Origin: Anaerolineaceae bacterium
GTDB taxonomy: Bacteria; Chloroflexota; Anaerolineae; Anaerolineales; Anaerolineaceae
Direction of reading: 5' to 3'
Length of the DNA stretch: 64,000 bases
NCBI GenBank assembly: GCA_002702705.1
Contig: PABH01000029.1
Span: 1-64,000 of the forward strand
This document shows, piece by piece, positions 7,532 through 15,872 of the stretch (its first letter is position 1; every line of letters starts with the position of its first letter). A model generated the notes under the pieces. It was given only the letters and a program-made list of their open reading frames with translations. It was not told where the DNA came from and ran no database searches. The translations under genes were made by a program, and so were the position numbers.

Positions 7532-8293
7532 ATGCAACCACAGGTTAATGTTCTTAAGCGATTGCATGTATTTTTTCACGCAATATTATTTGTTCTCGGA
7601 TTCTCGTTGGTATTTATCATTGGATGGGGTGGGGCAGCAACATTTATAGGCCAAATTTTTGGACAATTCAAAGACATAATTGGTCGAGTTGGGGGGTTTT
7701 TTGTAATCATCTTGGGGTTAACGACGATTGGGATCGTGAACATCCCCTTTCTAAATTATGATACACGTCCCGGTTGGGGAAAAAAGGCACAGCCTGCTTG
7801 GATGGCATCCTTTACGATGGGTGTTTTCTTTGCTGCGGGTTGGACACCTTGCATTGGCATCACGCTTGGTGCAATCCTTACGCTTGGGGTTAGTCAAGAA
7901 ACCAGTTCACAAGCTATGTTTCTGGCAAGTGGTTATGCATTGGGACTTGGCGTTCCGTTTTTATTATTGGGTTTTCTTATGGAACAAACCCAAAGTGTAG
8001 TTCAAAAATTCCGTTTACACATTCGTAAAATCCAAATAATCAGTGGCATAACCATAGTCATCATCGGAGTATTACTCATTACCAATCGTATGTTTTACCT
8101 GGCTATATGGGCACAGCAAAATGGTCTTTTCTTAGATATTCGGCCAGGGATGAGTGCGCAACCTGACTTGCTTCTAGCATTTTTGGCAGGGATCATATCG
8201 TTTTTAAGCCCGTGTGTCTTCCCTCTGGTTCCTGCTTACATCGGTTATTTGAGTGGACATGCGCTTCACGAAAAAGTAGCTGATCAGCATTAA
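7532..8293 (+). CDS. CcdA-like thiol-electron transporter with permuted domain order
   Basis: 253 residues, start at ATG 7532 with GGAG nine bases upstream. CcdA passes electrons across the membrane to periplasmic or extracytoplasmic thioredoxins. A normal CcdA begins with a helix carrying SPCxxPLxPxYxGYLSG and later has a second Cys helix with TPCxGP. Here the protein starts at the usual second helix (KRLHVFFHAILFVLGFSLVF), continues through AAGWTPCIGI (C107) and the normal end (GLFLDIRPGM). Only then comes the canonical N-terminal segment LAFLAGIISFLSPCVFPL (C228) with PAYIGYLSGHAL. Both Cys helices are present but in swapped order. It lies upstream of a DsbA-like gene it could reduce. Confidence 0.85.
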   Translation: MQPQVNVLKRLHVFFHAILFVLGFSLVFIIGWGGAATFIGQIFGQFKDIIGRVGGFFVIILGLTTIGIVNIPFLNYDTRPGWGKKAQPAWMASFTMGVFFAAGWTPCIGITLGAILTLGVSQETSSQAMFLASGYALGLGVPFLLLGFLMEQTQSVVQKFRLHIRKIQIISGITIVIIGVLLITNRMFYLAIWAQQNGLFLDIRPGMSAQPDLLLAFLAGIISFLSPCVFPLVPAYIGYLSGHALHEKVADQH

Positions 8294-8348
8294 AGGGAAA
8301 CGCTCAAATGATAGGAGACTTAAGAAAGGTGGTTTGTATATACGGCCT

Positions 8349-8672
8349 ATGATCAGATTGGCACGGCTGGGCTTGAGCCTGATATTCATGCCGTTGGTTT
8401 TTGCCCTAACGTTCACAACCGCAATGGATGTGGATTGTGAAATGCGAAATGCCCCGCTTTGTTATTTCAGCGTGGGGTGTTCCGATCAAAATTATGGGTT
8501 GGAGCCTGACAATTGTACGCATTGTACGAGTGTATTTCCTGAGACAGCCTATCAGGTCTTGCCGGCACATCCCTTAATGGTATTCGCATCTTCTGCTCCC
8601 TTCGTGAAAACTTCTAGGGCATCGCAATTATTACGCCCTCCCATTGGTGCATCCCTGAATCAAACTGCCTGA
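8349..8672 (+). CDS. Small Cys-rich exported protein, unknown
   Basis: 107 residues from ATG 8349. A TTG at 8334 is an alternative but lies too close to AAAGGTGG. A basic N-terminus and hydrophobic stretch (LGLSLIFMPLVFALTFTT) look like a signal peptide or anchor. Five Cys follow, at CEMRNAPLCYF, GCSDQ and NCTHCTSVF, so disulfides or metal binding are plausible. It sits between the CcdA-like and DsbA-like genes, which fits an extracytoplasmic thiol role. No family was recognised, and it recalls the small exported Cys protein at 31369. Confidence 0.5.
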   Translation: MIRLARLGLSLIFMPLVFALTFTTAMDVDCEMRNAPLCYFSVGCSDQNYGLEPDNCTHCTSVFPETAYQVLPAHPLMVFASSAPFVKTSRASQLLRPPIGASLNQTA

Positions 8673-8781
8673 CACCTCCATTGCGATGATGAGTCGTTCG
8701 GCTGAGGTTATTAATATTTGGCTTAAGTAAGAGCCAATTATTTAAGAGATAGAATTTTTTAATGTGAATAAGGAAAAAAAA

Positions 8782-9531
8782 ATGGAAACAACCACCACTT
8801 CGAATGAGACCAAAACTTTTAAGCGCACTAAATTTTATACAGTTTTTGTGGTACTGGCTTTTGCTGTTGGAATCTTGCTCGGCTATGTCGTTTGGGGGCG
8901 TTCGCCTGATCCCGCAGAAAATAAGGCGGGACTTCAGGAGCCTCAACAGAATCCTGTTGCCCAATCCCCCGTAGCGACTCAAGCACCCCAAGTTACTCGG
9001 TATGATGTCCCAACGGAAGGTTTTCCGAGCATTGGATCTAAAGATGCGCCTATCGTGATCGTTGAGTTCAGTGATTTTCAGTGTCCTTACTGCAAACGGT
9101 TCTTCGATGAAACGTATAAGCAATTGCTCGCAGCCTATCCGGGAAAAATCCGGTTTGTTTTTCGACACTTGCCATTAACTTCCATCCATCCTGAGGCTTA
9201 TCCCGCAGCAGAAGCCTCTATGTGTGCGAATGAACAGAATTCGTTTTGGGAGTACCATGACAAAGTTTTTGAGAATCAAGATAAACTGGGGCGAGAGTTG
9301 TACCTACAAATCGCAAATGACCTTAATTTGGATAAGTCTGCATTTGAGAACTGCATCAATACGGGCAAGTTCAAAGCAGTGGTTCAACAGGATTCCGATA
9401 ATGCGGTGAATTTGGGTATTCAATCTACACCGACCTTCTTTATAAACGGCTTAGCATTGGTAGGGGCGCAGCCAATTGAGGCATTCAAGCAGGTCATTGA
9501 CATGGAACTCGCAGGCGAAATTCCCAAGTAG
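8782..9531 (+). CDS. Membrane-anchored DsbA-family thiol oxidoreductase
   Basis: 249 residues. A basic N-terminal region and one helix (YTVFVVLAFAVGILLGYVVW) anchor it, followed by a Pro/Gln-rich linker and a DsbA/thioredoxin fold. The active site is CPYC in EFSDFQCPYCKRFFDE, and the cis-Pro loop is STPTFFINGL. The family makes or isomerises disulfides in exported proteins. ATG 8782 is preferred over GTG 8764 because AAGGA lies eight bases upstream. The permuted CcdA upstream is a likely electron partner, and a PCu(A)C gene follows. Confidence 0.88.
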   Translation: METTTTSNETKTFKRTKFYTVFVVLAFAVGILLGYVVWGRSPDPAENKAGLQEPQQNPVAQSPVATQAPQVTRYDVPTEGFPSIGSKDAPIVIVEFSDFQCPYCKRFFDETYKQLLAAYPGKIRFVFRHLPLTSIHPEAYPAAEASMCANEQNSFWEYHDKVFENQDKLGRELYLQIANDLNLDKSAFENCINTGKFKAVVQQDSDNAVNLGIQSTPTFFINGLALVGAQPIEAFKQVIDMELAGEIPK

Positions 9532-9634
9532 AACGAGCATCTTCTGATTAGCGGGATTTCCGACATGCATATTCCAAACAGGTTATGCAATGCAGCCTAT
9601 TACGAAAACAATCCCTCTTTGAAGAAGCATATGA

Positions 9635-9697
9635 GTGCTGTATCGAATATCCATATGATATTTCCTGAGCTAAGGCGCCGGATGTTCGATACAGCAC
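9635..9697. repeat. 13-bp perfect inverted repeat in intergenic region
   Basis: GTGCTGTATCGAA (9635-9647) and its exact complement TTCGATACAGCAC (9685-9697) enclose 37 bases. It lies between the DsbA-like gene and the PCu(A)C-like gene, ending 31 bases before the latter. No T-run follows, so an RNA processing structure or regulator site is more likely than a terminator. Confidence 0.6.
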
Positions 9698-9728
9698 AAA
9701 TCAGCGAAAAAGGTACCAGGAGATGGAA

Positions 9729-10160
9729 ATGCGACACTTCCGAGTTGGTTTATTGATAACTTTGCTTATGCTTGCCTTGTCCGCCTGTGCGAGCGCAGGA
9801 GAATTTAAGATTATGGATGCCTGGATCAAGCCGGGTAAAATCGGTTCTACGAGCGAAGCATTTCTGATCATCAGCAACGCGACAGGCACAAGTGATTCGC
9901 TTGAGAGCATCAGTTCTGATGCTGCTTCGTCTATAGAGATTCGTTCACAAGATCAAGATAAGAGTGGACGGATAACCATGAAGGTAATAGAATCCGTGCC
10001 CGTGCCTGCCCAGCAGGAAGTGATTTTTAAACCCGGCGAGTTAGCGATCGCCCTGACCGGGCTAAAGCAAGATTTAGAACCGGGAGATACCATTGATTTG
10101 ACTTTGAATTTTAAAAACGCTGGGATCATGACGATTCAAGCCAAGGTCAACGAGCATTAA
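9729..10160 (+). CDS. PCu(A)C-like lipoprotein lacking copper ligands
   Basis: About 143 residues, ATG 9729 with AGGAG six bases upstream. A lipobox (LALSAC) predicts a lipoprotein. The cupredoxin-like PCu(A)C fold is recognisable (DAWIKPG, VIFKPGELAIALTGLKQDLEPGD, LTLNFKNAG). Canonical members hold Cu(I) with H-x10-11-M-x21-H-x-M. Here the first His region reads SSIEIRSQDQD and the GGLHIML segment is replaced by GELAIALTGL, so both His and the last Met are gone. Compare the intact paralogue at 10890. The fold probably remains while copper binding is lost or altered. Confidence 0.72.
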   Translation: MRHFRVGLLITLLMLALSACASAGEFKIMDAWIKPGKIGSTSEAFLIISNATGTSDSLESISSDAASSIEIRSQDQDKSGRITMKVIESVPVPAQQEVIFKPGELAIALTGLKQDLEPGDTIDLTLNFKNAGIMTIQAKVNEH

Positions 10161-10264
10161 GAGTGGACCAGGCAACAATTTTATTTGACTTCTAAGAAAC
10201 CAGTTAGTGGCCTTAAAATAAATATTGACGTGAAGATTTTAAATTATAGACGGCGCGGCCTTGT

Positions 10265-10867
10265 TTAATTTTCGGCGTCGATTTCCTTCAGGATATATTG
10301 TATATCTTGTAAAATATCTTCGTATGGCGTCCCAAAAGCATAGGTAAGGCGCATGCGACCTTCGCTATCGATCAAATAAACCCGTGCGGTATGGTCCATC
10401 GTGTACCCTATGCCGGATTTCAGGGAAACCTTCACCGCATAAATCCCATAATCCTCTCGAACTGCTGCAAGTTCTTCTTCTGTACCGGTTAAGCCGATAA
10501 TATTTTCATGGAAGTTCGATACATAGGCTTTTAATTTTTCGGGGGTGTCCCGTTCTGGGTCAACCGTTATGAACAAATAAGAAAGGTTTACTGATTTATC
10601 TCCAAGGTTTTCGATAATCCGTTTTGAATCGCTAAGAGTAACCGGGCAAACATCAGGGCAAGTTGCGAACCCGAAGAAAAGCAACACAATTTTCCCTTTC
10701 AAGTCACTCAGACGCAACCGGCCACCATCAGCACGGGTTAGCTCAAAATCGGCAGCGTCAGGAGGATCTTCATAGGATGTGCCTTTGAATTGATAGGGTT
10801 GACAGGATGCCAATAAAAAAAGCATCAACAATCCACCCATGAAAATTGGTCGAATAGCGTGTTTCAT
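10265..10867 (-). CDS. SCO1/SenC-family copper chaperone
   Basis: A 200-residue lipoprotein (lipobox LLASC at residue 22). Thioredoxin fold with the copper site C70-P-D-V-C74 (FATCPDVCPVTLSD) and the distal H159 (MDHTARVYLID). Other family markers are FITVDPERDTPEKLKAYV and the GLTGTEEE loop. Sco proteins deliver copper to the CuA site of cytochrome oxidase or reduce its Cys ligands. It is transcribed just after the canonical PCu(A)C gene (22-base gap), the usual Cu-delivery partner. Confidence 0.92.
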   Translation of the reverse strand: MKHAIRPIFMGGLLMLFLLASCQPYQFKGTSYEDPPDAADFELTRADGGRLRLSDLKGKIVLLFFGFATCPDVCPVTLSDSKRIIENLGDKSVNLSYLFITVDPERDTPEKLKAYVSNFHENIIGLTGTEEELAAVREDYGIYAVKVSLKSGIGYTMDHTARVYLIDSEGRMRLTYAFGTPYEDILQDIQYILKEIDAEN

Positions 10868-10889
10868 GTTTTTTACTCACCGAATTGTT

Positions 10890-11330
10890 TTAGGGTTCTC
10901 TGACCTTTACGTTCAGCACAATTTCACCGGCCTTTTCAAAACGTAGGGTTAGGGAAACTTCATCGCCGACCGCCAGAGGTTGTTTCAGGTCCACTAACAT
11001 AATATGCAAGCCCCCTGGTTTGAACTCTACTTCCCCACCTGCTGAGACCTCTACATTTTCGCGTGGTGTCATGCTCATCACGCCGTTATCATCGGCCATG
11101 GACTCGTGAACCTCTGCAGCTTGCGCCGACGGAGTATATGCGCTGATCAGTTTATCCGCTTCTTTACCATCATTTACGATCTGGAAATAGATAGCGCCGT
11201 TCATATCGACGCCAGCTGAAGGACGTGCCCACGCATCTTCGATTTTGATTTGCAGTCCTGTTGATTGTTGAGCACAGCCGGTCAAAACCAGGATGGCGGA
11301 AAGAGAAAGGATTGCGAAAATTTTCAACAT
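10890..11330 (-). CDS. PCu(A)C copper chaperone, canonical
   Basis: 146 residues from ATG 11330, preceded by GGGAGGTG. It is a lipoprotein (lipobox VLTGC at residue 19). All ligands of the PCu(A)C motif are visible: H75 in AEVHESM, M87 in GVMSM, H109 and M111 in GGLHIML, with the exact 21-residue gap between M87 and H109. It binds Cu(I) outside the membrane and hands it to Sco or directly to cytochrome oxidase. It forms a two-gene leftward unit with the SCO gene. Confidence 0.9.
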   Translation of the reverse strand: MLKIFAILSLSAILVLTGCAQQSTGLQIKIEDAWARPSAGVDMNGAIYFQIVNDGKEADKLISAYTPSAQAAEVHESMADDNGVMSMTPRENVEVSAGGEVEFKPGGLHIMLVDLKQPLAVGDEVSLTLRFEKAGEIVLNVKVREP

Positions 11331-11530
11331 AAGAACACCTCCCGAAAACAATCCCGCAATATTATGAAAACGACAGTTAACGATCAAATCTGGAATATGG
11401 TGTCACAGCATTCGAACCAAGTGTATTATATCCATAAACAATCCACTTTTCGCCAGCACAGTTAACCTTTAACAAGGGGGAGAGGAGGTAAAAGGTGGAC
11501 ACCAGATACAATATAATCTCATGAAAAATA

Positions 11531-13735
11531 CTAATTCCCTGATGTTCCACCTGTCTGTAATGTTTCAGATCTCAGATTGTCAAAATAGTTTTGCAGCACA
11601 CTTTCGAATAACACAACGTTATTCTGTTGGAAGAGCTTTGTGGATAATTGGGTTAACAGTTCGTTATGTTTCTGCTGGGTAAGCAATTCTTGAATGTACG
11701 GTTTTGCCGTTTCAAAAAGTAGCTTTTCCGGTTCGGTTCTTTCGAGTACCTGGACAATGTATAAGCTGTCATCCACCTGAAATGGCCGGCTGATTTCATT
11801 TATTAGTAGAGTCAAGATCTTTTCATGAAACGGATGGAGCTGGATTTCCGTCATCAGGTCTTCGCTTTCGCCAACCCAACCTGGATATTCTCCTCCTTTT
11901 GCGGCTGATTCTGGATCCTCAGAGTATTGTTGAGCGATTTCCGCAAAATCTGCTCCCTTTTGTAATAACCTCGGTACCAATTTCTGATAGGCTTCATCTG
12001 CTTTTGTTTGAGCAGCCTTCATTTCGTCTTCACTTGCTCCAAGGCCGATTCGAATATATCGGATGCGAGCTTTGGGTGGCAAAGTTAATAGATTCGCGTT
12101 CTCGTTATAGAACTGAAGCATTTCCTCCTCAGATACTTGGATTTGATCATCAATCTCTTCCTGATGAAGCATCTGCTTAATGACCTGAAGCCTGGCCTCA
12201 TCGGTTAATGGCTTGTTTTGTGTATTAAGCAGCTGATCATAGCTATCCTCGACGAGCAGCAGTCGTTCGATCAATTGTTCAGCCAGGTCTTGCATTCCTT
12301 TGGAGCCGCTGTATTGTGTTTGAAGATCCATCGGAAGTTCCTTGTACTCTTTGTAGAAGGACCCAAGACCATACTGCTTGCCTTTGAGGGTGAACAATGT
12401 CTTCATGCCGTTAGACTGGAACCATTCTTCCATTTTTTGCTGCTGAACTATTGCGCGGATAGTTGAGCGGACTTCATCGAGGCTCTGCGTACGAGCGGGT
12501 TGTAACTCATTTAATCGAACGATATAGAATGCATCTGCGACGCGAAAAACTTCACTCAGCTCTCCCTCGGTAAGCTCCAAAACTGCGCGATCCCAGTCGG
12601 GATCACGAATCCCTTCGGACACCAACGCACCATCTGTAAGCGTACCATCTGTTGTATCTTGGGAGATCTCTTCAAAAGTTGCGCCAGAACGCAGCTTCAA
12701 GAGGGCATCATCCGCGTTTTTCCGGCTGGCAGCCTCCTCCGTACCCATCGTAAATCGAAGCTCATCGATATTAAACTGACGCGGAAGTTTGAATTGATCC
12801 AGGTTCGCATCATAATATCGGCGCAGGTCGTCTTCGGCTGGATCTGGCACGTCCAGCAACTCAAAATTTCGTGTGATAGATGCATTATCTTTGAGCCGCT
12901 GAATATAATCCTCAACGTACCCTTTTTCCTGTTCTGCGACGAGCTGCTGGCGGATTTGTTCGCGAACAGCATTGAGCGGCTGGTCACCGAATTGGGTTTT
13001 ATTCAATTGGTAGTAATTCTGAATATCACTTTCTGCAACAGGGATATCACTCTGGTGCAATTGAACATCCAGGGATTGGAGGTTGATTCCTTCTGATATA
13101 TGTTGCATGGTGTGGCTAAACTCTTCATCCCGATCTGGCTGGCGTTGTTCTGCCCAGCGCCGAGCCAACTCATCCATCAGCATGTCATCCACCACCTCAA
13201 TGAGAAGATCTGGGTATTGGACGATGGACTGATATTCTTCCGGCAGGAGAAGCTTCAGATGTTCTTCCAGGTCAGTCGTCGATATTTGGCCCCCATCAAA
13301 TGTAGCGATTACATCTGGTGCAGGAGGAGCGGGCGCTAACCATCGCCCTAAAAGCTGATTGCCACCCGAAAACCACAATCCGGCAATCAATAGACCTGCC
13401 AGGATGATGTAAGAAAAACCGTTGAAAATCCTTCTGCTTCCTTGAAGTGCCACTGCCGGTGGAAGGGTGCCTTCTACCGCTTGTGATTCGGTTTCACCCT
13501 CTATTCGCTGGATGGCTTCAGCGTCAACTTCTGGCTGTGCTTTTTCAAAAAGAGAAATTTTTTCCTCGGGCGACGCCGCGTCATGAAAGATCTGATCACC
13601 ACTACCAAGATCCTCCACTGGTGGAAGATTCGAGCTTTCAGACGAGGACTCTGACGATGATCCAGAAACCGATTCGGGTTCGCCACGCAGTGTGTTGAGA
13701 ATATCCTTCCAGGTTTGCTTCCAATTATCAGCCAT
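11531..13735 (-). CDS. Membrane-anchored double-parvulin (PpiC/SurA-type) peptidyl-prolyl isomerase
   Basis: About 734 residues. An acidic Ser/Glu-rich cytosolic N-terminus (~100 residues) precedes one membrane helix (FSYIILAGLLIAGLWF). Then come a SurA-like chaperone region and two parvulin domains. The first starts near FNIDELRFTMG and ends at DAFYIVRLNELQPA. The second runs from ARIRYIRIGLGASEDEM through QYSEDPESAAKGGEYPGWVG to DDSLYIVQVLERTEP. Such proteins fold exported polypeptides. It follows hflK by eight bases, so the operon couples SPFH scaffold proteins with an extracytoplasmic foldase. Confidence 0.85.
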   Translation of the reverse strand: MADNWKQTWKDILNTLRGEPESVSGSSSESSSESSNLPPVEDLGSGDQIFHDAASPEEKISLFEKAQPEVDAEAIQRIEGETESQAVEGTLPPAVALQGSRRIFNGFSYIILAGLLIAGLWFSGGNQLLGRWLAPAPPAPDVIATFDGGQISTTDLEEHLKLLLPEEYQSIVQYPDLLIEVVDDMLMDELARRWAEQRQPDRDEEFSHTMQHISEGINLQSLDVQLHQSDIPVAESDIQNYYQLNKTQFGDQPLNAVREQIRQQLVAEQEKGYVEDYIQRLKDNASITRNFELLDVPDPAEDDLRRYYDANLDQFKLPRQFNIDELRFTMGTEEAASRKNADDALLKLRSGATFEEISQDTTDGTLTDGALVSEGIRDPDWDRAVLELTEGELSEVFRVADAFYIVRLNELQPARTQSLDEVRSTIRAIVQQQKMEEWFQSNGMKTLFTLKGKQYGLGSFYKEYKELPMDLQTQYSGSKGMQDLAEQLIERLLLVEDSYDQLLNTQNKPLTDEARLQVIKQMLHQEEIDDQIQVSEEEMLQFYNENANLLTLPPKARIRYIRIGLGASEDEMKAAQTKADEAYQKLVPRLLQKGADFAEIAQQYSEDPESAAKGGEYPGWVGESEDLMTEIQLHPFHEKILTLLINEISRPFQVDDSLYIVQVLERTEPEKLLFETAKPYIQELLTQQKHNELLTQLSTKLFQQNNVVLFESVLQNYFDNLRSETLQTGGTSGN

Positions 13736-13742
13736 ATGCAAT

Positions 13743-14855
13743 TCACTCTCCTGGAACAGGCGTGGCAGTAGATGCAGGATTGCCGAACAAGCGCAGGTTT
13801 ATTTGACCGCCATCGGTGGTATCCACTGTATAAACCTGGACGCGTGGCAGGATCTTTTCAATCGTTTCCAGGTAAAGGCGATATCGTGTTATCCCTTCTC
13901 CGTATATTTTTGAATTGGTCTGATATTCAGCCAGAATGGCGTCAAAGGCCATCGCAGCGCCGTTCGCTTTGGATAGTGCGTCAGACCTGTAAGCTTCTGC
14001 CTTCGATAGAGTTTCCTCAGCCTGGCCACGCGCTTCGGGTATCAGACTGTTAGCATAGCCATTGGCTTCATTAATTCCCCTGGCCCGGTCTTCTCGGGCG
14101 CTGTTTACATCCGTAAATGCAGAAGCCACTTCATCCGGTGGATACGCCTTTTGTAAATTGATACCTACTACCAATAGTCCACTGCCGTATTCATCCAATC
14201 GTTTCTGCGTCTCAGCACGAATGTCGTTTTGCAAAGCCTGTCGTTCGGTGGTGAGGATCACGTCCACCGGCAACCGGCTAACCAGCGAAGTGACGGCCTG
14301 CCGGACGGCATCCCGCACCAGACGGTAGGGGGCATATTGAACGTTGACGAGATAAGCTGCGGGGTCACGCACCTGGTATTGAACAACAATTTCAACATCG
14401 ATTACGTTGGTGTCCCCAGAAAGGACCTGTAGTTTTGTCGGCGGCTCAGGGTGATCGTGTCCTTCCTCCGGTTGTGGCACGCCAACGATTTCACGCCTGA
14501 CATCACTGACATTGATAATATCCACCCGGTCAACCGGCCAGGGTAAACGATAGTGGGCTCCTGGAGCGGCTCGTGGTTCGATAACCATCCCAAAGCGTCG
14601 CACAACCGCTGCTTCTCCCGGATCAACTACATAAACTCCTGTGAGCAAGTAAACAACGATAGACAGCCCAATCAATTCCCAAAGGATCCGTTTTGGCCGG
14701 AGATGACCAAAAGTGGCTTTTAGATCTTCCCAAGGGGTTTCGCCATCACCAATTAGAATCTGAATTATTTTCCGGATAGCTTGTTCGATTTGCCTTAGCC
14801 CGGCACGCCAATCCAGCGGTTTTCTTTCTGGGGGTTGAGATGAGTTGGTTGTCAT
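13743..14855 (-). CDS. hflK: HflK-like SPFH/Band 7 protein
   Basis: 370 residues. One N-terminal helix (LIGLSIVVYLLTGVYVV) is followed by the SPFH domain (DPGEAAVVRRFGMV, GAHYRLPWPVDRVDI). The C-terminal coiled coil is Ala/Glu-rich (GINEANGYANSLIPEARGQAEETLSKAEAYR is the region; about residues 255-310). HflK with HflC forms a membrane cage around FtsH protease and limits its access to membrane substrates. It follows hflC by seven bases. A third SPFH gene, fused to a cation transporter, lies upstream in the same operon. No ftsH is in the window. Confidence 0.88.
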   Translation of the reverse strand: MTTNSSQPPERKPLDWRAGLRQIEQAIRKIIQILIGDGETPWEDLKATFGHLRPKRILWELIGLSIVVYLLTGVYVVDPGEAAVVRRFGMVIEPRAAPGAHYRLPWPVDRVDIINVSDVRREIVGVPQPEEGHDHPEPPTKLQVLSGDTNVIDVEIVVQYQVRDPAAYLVNVQYAPYRLVRDAVRQAVTSLVSRLPVDVILTTERQALQNDIRAETQKRLDEYGSGLLVVGINLQKAYPPDEVASAFTDVNSAREDRARGINEANGYANSLIPEARGQAEETLSKAEAYRSDALSKANGAAMAFDAILAEYQTNSKIYGEGITRYRLYLETIEKILPRVQVYTVDTTDGGQINLRLFGNPASTATPVPGE

Positions 14856-14862
14856 ATGGCAC

Positions 14863-15807
14863 CTAATTGGATCCCGAATCTGATGTCGGGGTCGTAGAAT
14901 CGGCCTGAGGACTGGTCGCCTCTTCCAGATTTGCGATCGATGGGTTAAGGTAACTCAGTAGTTCAGAGTTGGATGGCAAGATCAAAGTTGTATTGTTGTT
15001 GACAAAAACCTCATAGGACTGCAGAGTGCGCAGGAATTGGTAGAATTCAGGGTCTTTCCCAAAGGCAGCGGCATAGGTGGCTATTGCTTGGGCGTCTGCC
15101 TGGCCTCTAATTTCAGCCGCTTTTTGGTTCGCATCGGCCAGAATTTGTGCTCTCTCCGTATCCGCTGCAGCTCGAATTTTGGCTGCCTGTTCCGTGCCTT
15201 CCGACCGGAACTGGCGAGCAATCGCTTCGCGTTCGGCTTTCATGCGCTGAAAGACGCTGGTTAAATTTGCCTGGGGAAAGGTGAGCTGTTTGAGACGTAC
15301 ATCCGTGACGGTGAAACCATACTGCTCTGTCCGGCTGGCGGAAGCTTGCGCTACGGTATTCAAGGTGTTGGATAGTTTTAACTGCTCGGTATTCACGGTA
15401 ACTAGCTGGCTTAACTCCACCTGTCCGAGCGCTACACCCAACTCGGATGCGATCATGTCAGCAAGGCGTGTTTCCGCACCGATCGGGTCGCGCACCGATT
15501 TTAGGAACAGCAGTGGATCGGTTACTTTCCAGGTTGCATAAGCTTCGAGAACGATGTTCTTTTTATCAGCCGTTAAAAATTCGGTTTGCGGTAAATTATA
15601 AATACTCAGCTGGTTGTTTATATGGGTGACGCTCTGGATCGGGTCAGGTAATTTGACGTATAAACCAGGGTTGGTAATCACCCGGACCGGCTGCCCAAAT
15701 TGTGTAACGATTGCATTTTCCGTCGCATCCACCTGGAAAAAGACCAGATTGGCTGCAAGAAATACCAAAGCAATCAAGAAAAGTACGAGATTTCGGACGA
15801 GTTTCAT
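14863..15807 (-). CDS. hflC: HflC-like SPFH/Band 7 protein
   Basis: 314 residues from ATG 15807, with AGGAG upstream; the longer frame start at 15921 has no support. The N-terminal helix LVLFLIALVFLAANLVFF is followed by the HflC-type SPFH start (VDATENAIVTQFGQPVRV, NPGLYVKLPDPIQSV), an EREAIARQFRSEGTEQ helix and a coiled coil (ADANQKAAEIRGQADAQA). It ends with a Ser/Thr-rich tail. It is the standard HflK partner, lying between the CDF-HflK fusion and hflK. Confidence 0.88.
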   Translation of the reverse strand: MKLVRNLVLFLIALVFLAANLVFFQVDATENAIVTQFGQPVRVITNPGLYVKLPDPIQSVTHINNQLSIYNLPQTEFLTADKKNIVLEAYATWKVTDPLLFLKSVRDPIGAETRLADMIASELGVALGQVELSQLVTVNTEQLKLSNTLNTVAQASASRTEQYGFTVTDVRLKQLTFPQANLTSVFQRMKAEREAIARQFRSEGTEQAAKIRAAADTERAQILADANQKAAEIRGQADAQAIATYAAAFGKDPEFYQFLRTLQSYEVFVNNNTTLILPSNSELLSYLNPSIANLEEATSPQADSTTPTSDSGSN

Positions 15808-15872
15808 GAGGTTTGCTCCTGAAGGATAATATGAGATAAAACGAGAATTACGAGTTTCAACATGGAAAATAC

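Noticed and set aside
9565-9756. 63-codon frame across the inverted repeat
   Set aside because: No family, no ribosome site, and it overlaps the PCu(A)C start; the inverted repeat explains the sequence better.
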